This document shows, piece after piece, positions 63,902 through 64,000 of a stretch of 64,000 nucleotides of DNA. A program made the position numbers and the translations under genes. Under the pieces are notes generated by a model that made no database searches, was not told the origin of the DNA, and worked only from the letters and a program-made list of their open reading frames with translations. Origin of the DNA: Marinobacter sp. GTDB taxonomy: Bacteria; Pseudomonadota; Gammaproteobacteria; Pseudomonadales; Oleiphilaceae. Within the stretch, counting starts at the first letter, position 1, and each line of letters starts with the position of its first letter. The stretch covers positions 305,721-369,720 of the forward strand of contig JAIUMV010000001.1 in assembly GCA_022565395.1 (NCBI GenBank), given 5' to 3'.

Positions 63902-63948
63902 ACCAACAAATTGTTAATGAGCAGCGCGCAAAACACAATATATTTGAT
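63902..63948 (-). promoter_or_regulatory. CRISPR leader (AT-rich, between cas2 end and first repeat)
   Basis: 47 bp of AT-rich sequence between the candidate cas2 stop and the first repeat. It holds TTGTTAATG-type and ATATATTTG segments. CAA-N4-T-TTGAT at 63936-63948 resembles the IHF site consensus with one extra base. No clear -10/-35 was assigned. Confidence 0.55.
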
Positions 63949-64000
63949 TCAGAGCGTTTTTAGGGTTTCGATCACCAGCTGCAATCCGCTGATTTCGATA
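63949..64000 (-). CDS. cas2: Probable C-terminus of Cas2 (type I-E), partial
   Basis: The last 16 or 17 codons of an open frame that reads into the window from the right: IEISGLQLVIETLKTL then TGA. The GL-x-LV pattern resembles the end of E. coli-type Cas2 (DLDGLRLVSF). It is on the same strand as, and just upstream of, the CRISPR leader, where cas2 sits in type I-E loci. The fragment is short, so support comes mainly from position. Confidence 0.5.
   Translation of the reverse strand, partial: IEISGLQLVIETLKTL

Noticed and set aside
61227..63963. Many overlapping open frames on both strands inside the array (up to 251 codons)
   Set aside because: They consist of repeats translated in different frames, with HVRGEDP- and TPPRAWGR-type strings; not real genes.

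Overview
The window looks like chromosomal DNA of a GC-rich gammaproteobacterium, probably marine and related to the Pseudomonas/Marinobacter/Alcanivorax group. This is inferred from gene order (xerD-dsbC-hom-thrC-recJ next to rpsP-rimM-trmD-rplS-ffh), from Pseudomonas-like glp and arg loci and from a TRAP transporter. I do not assign a genus. No rRNA or tRNA gene, insertion sequence or prophage was recognised.

Layout. 1-8546 (minus strand): housekeeping genes recJ (cut by the edge), thrC, hom, dsbC, xerD, the ribosomal/tRNA-modification operon rpsP-rimM-trmD-rplS, and ffh. 8812-14891 (plus): CcsA-like YpjD, a CBS/CorC transporter, a Yip1 membrane protein, a DUF1631 protein and a TonB-like protein. 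14933-21879: grxD, argD-argF and glycerol catabolism (glpK, glpR, glpD) with GlpR-like operators. 21885-25863: a lipid A acyltransferase relative, a tiny membrane protein and an OmpR-type two-component system. 26105-33361: olsB-olsA (ornithine lipids), an FKBP isomerase, an acetyl-CoA hydrolase/transferase, an aldo/keto reductase and a GT4 glycosyltransferase-PAP2 phosphatase pair. 33369-44781: SOS-controlled dinB, DUF1244-HopJ, minCDE, a TRAP transporter with a UspA protein, DUF2804, START, CBS and PhoH/PIN genes. 44913-61151 is more accessory: two tandem lipoprotein hydrolases, an orphan gene, several lipoproteins, phospholipase D, ferritin, Crp/Fnr, a diguanylate cyclase, YjbQ, acylphosphatase, a surface-type coiled-coil protein with a very small lipoprotein, azlCD, an SDR enzyme and an NTF2-fold immunity protein. 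61251-63901: a CRISPR array of 44 repeats, type I-E by repeat form, read on the minus strand. Its leader is on the right, preceded at the window edge by what looks like the last codons of cas2.

The most interesting signal is regulatory. Two lipid-gene promoters, upstream of olsBA and of the GT4-PAP2 pair, each carry a run of TGTCA-like elements spaced exactly 11 bp, the form of a PhoB box array. Together these loci could be a phosphate-starvation membrane remodelling module: ornithine lipid synthesis plus conversion of a phosphatidate-type lipid to diacylglycerol and then to a glycolipid, with a PAP2 phosphatase beside the glycosyltransferase where a PlcP phospholipase C is more usual. The CRISPR array is also notable because the last repeat base is C or T rather than fixed, which may report a relaxed PAM.
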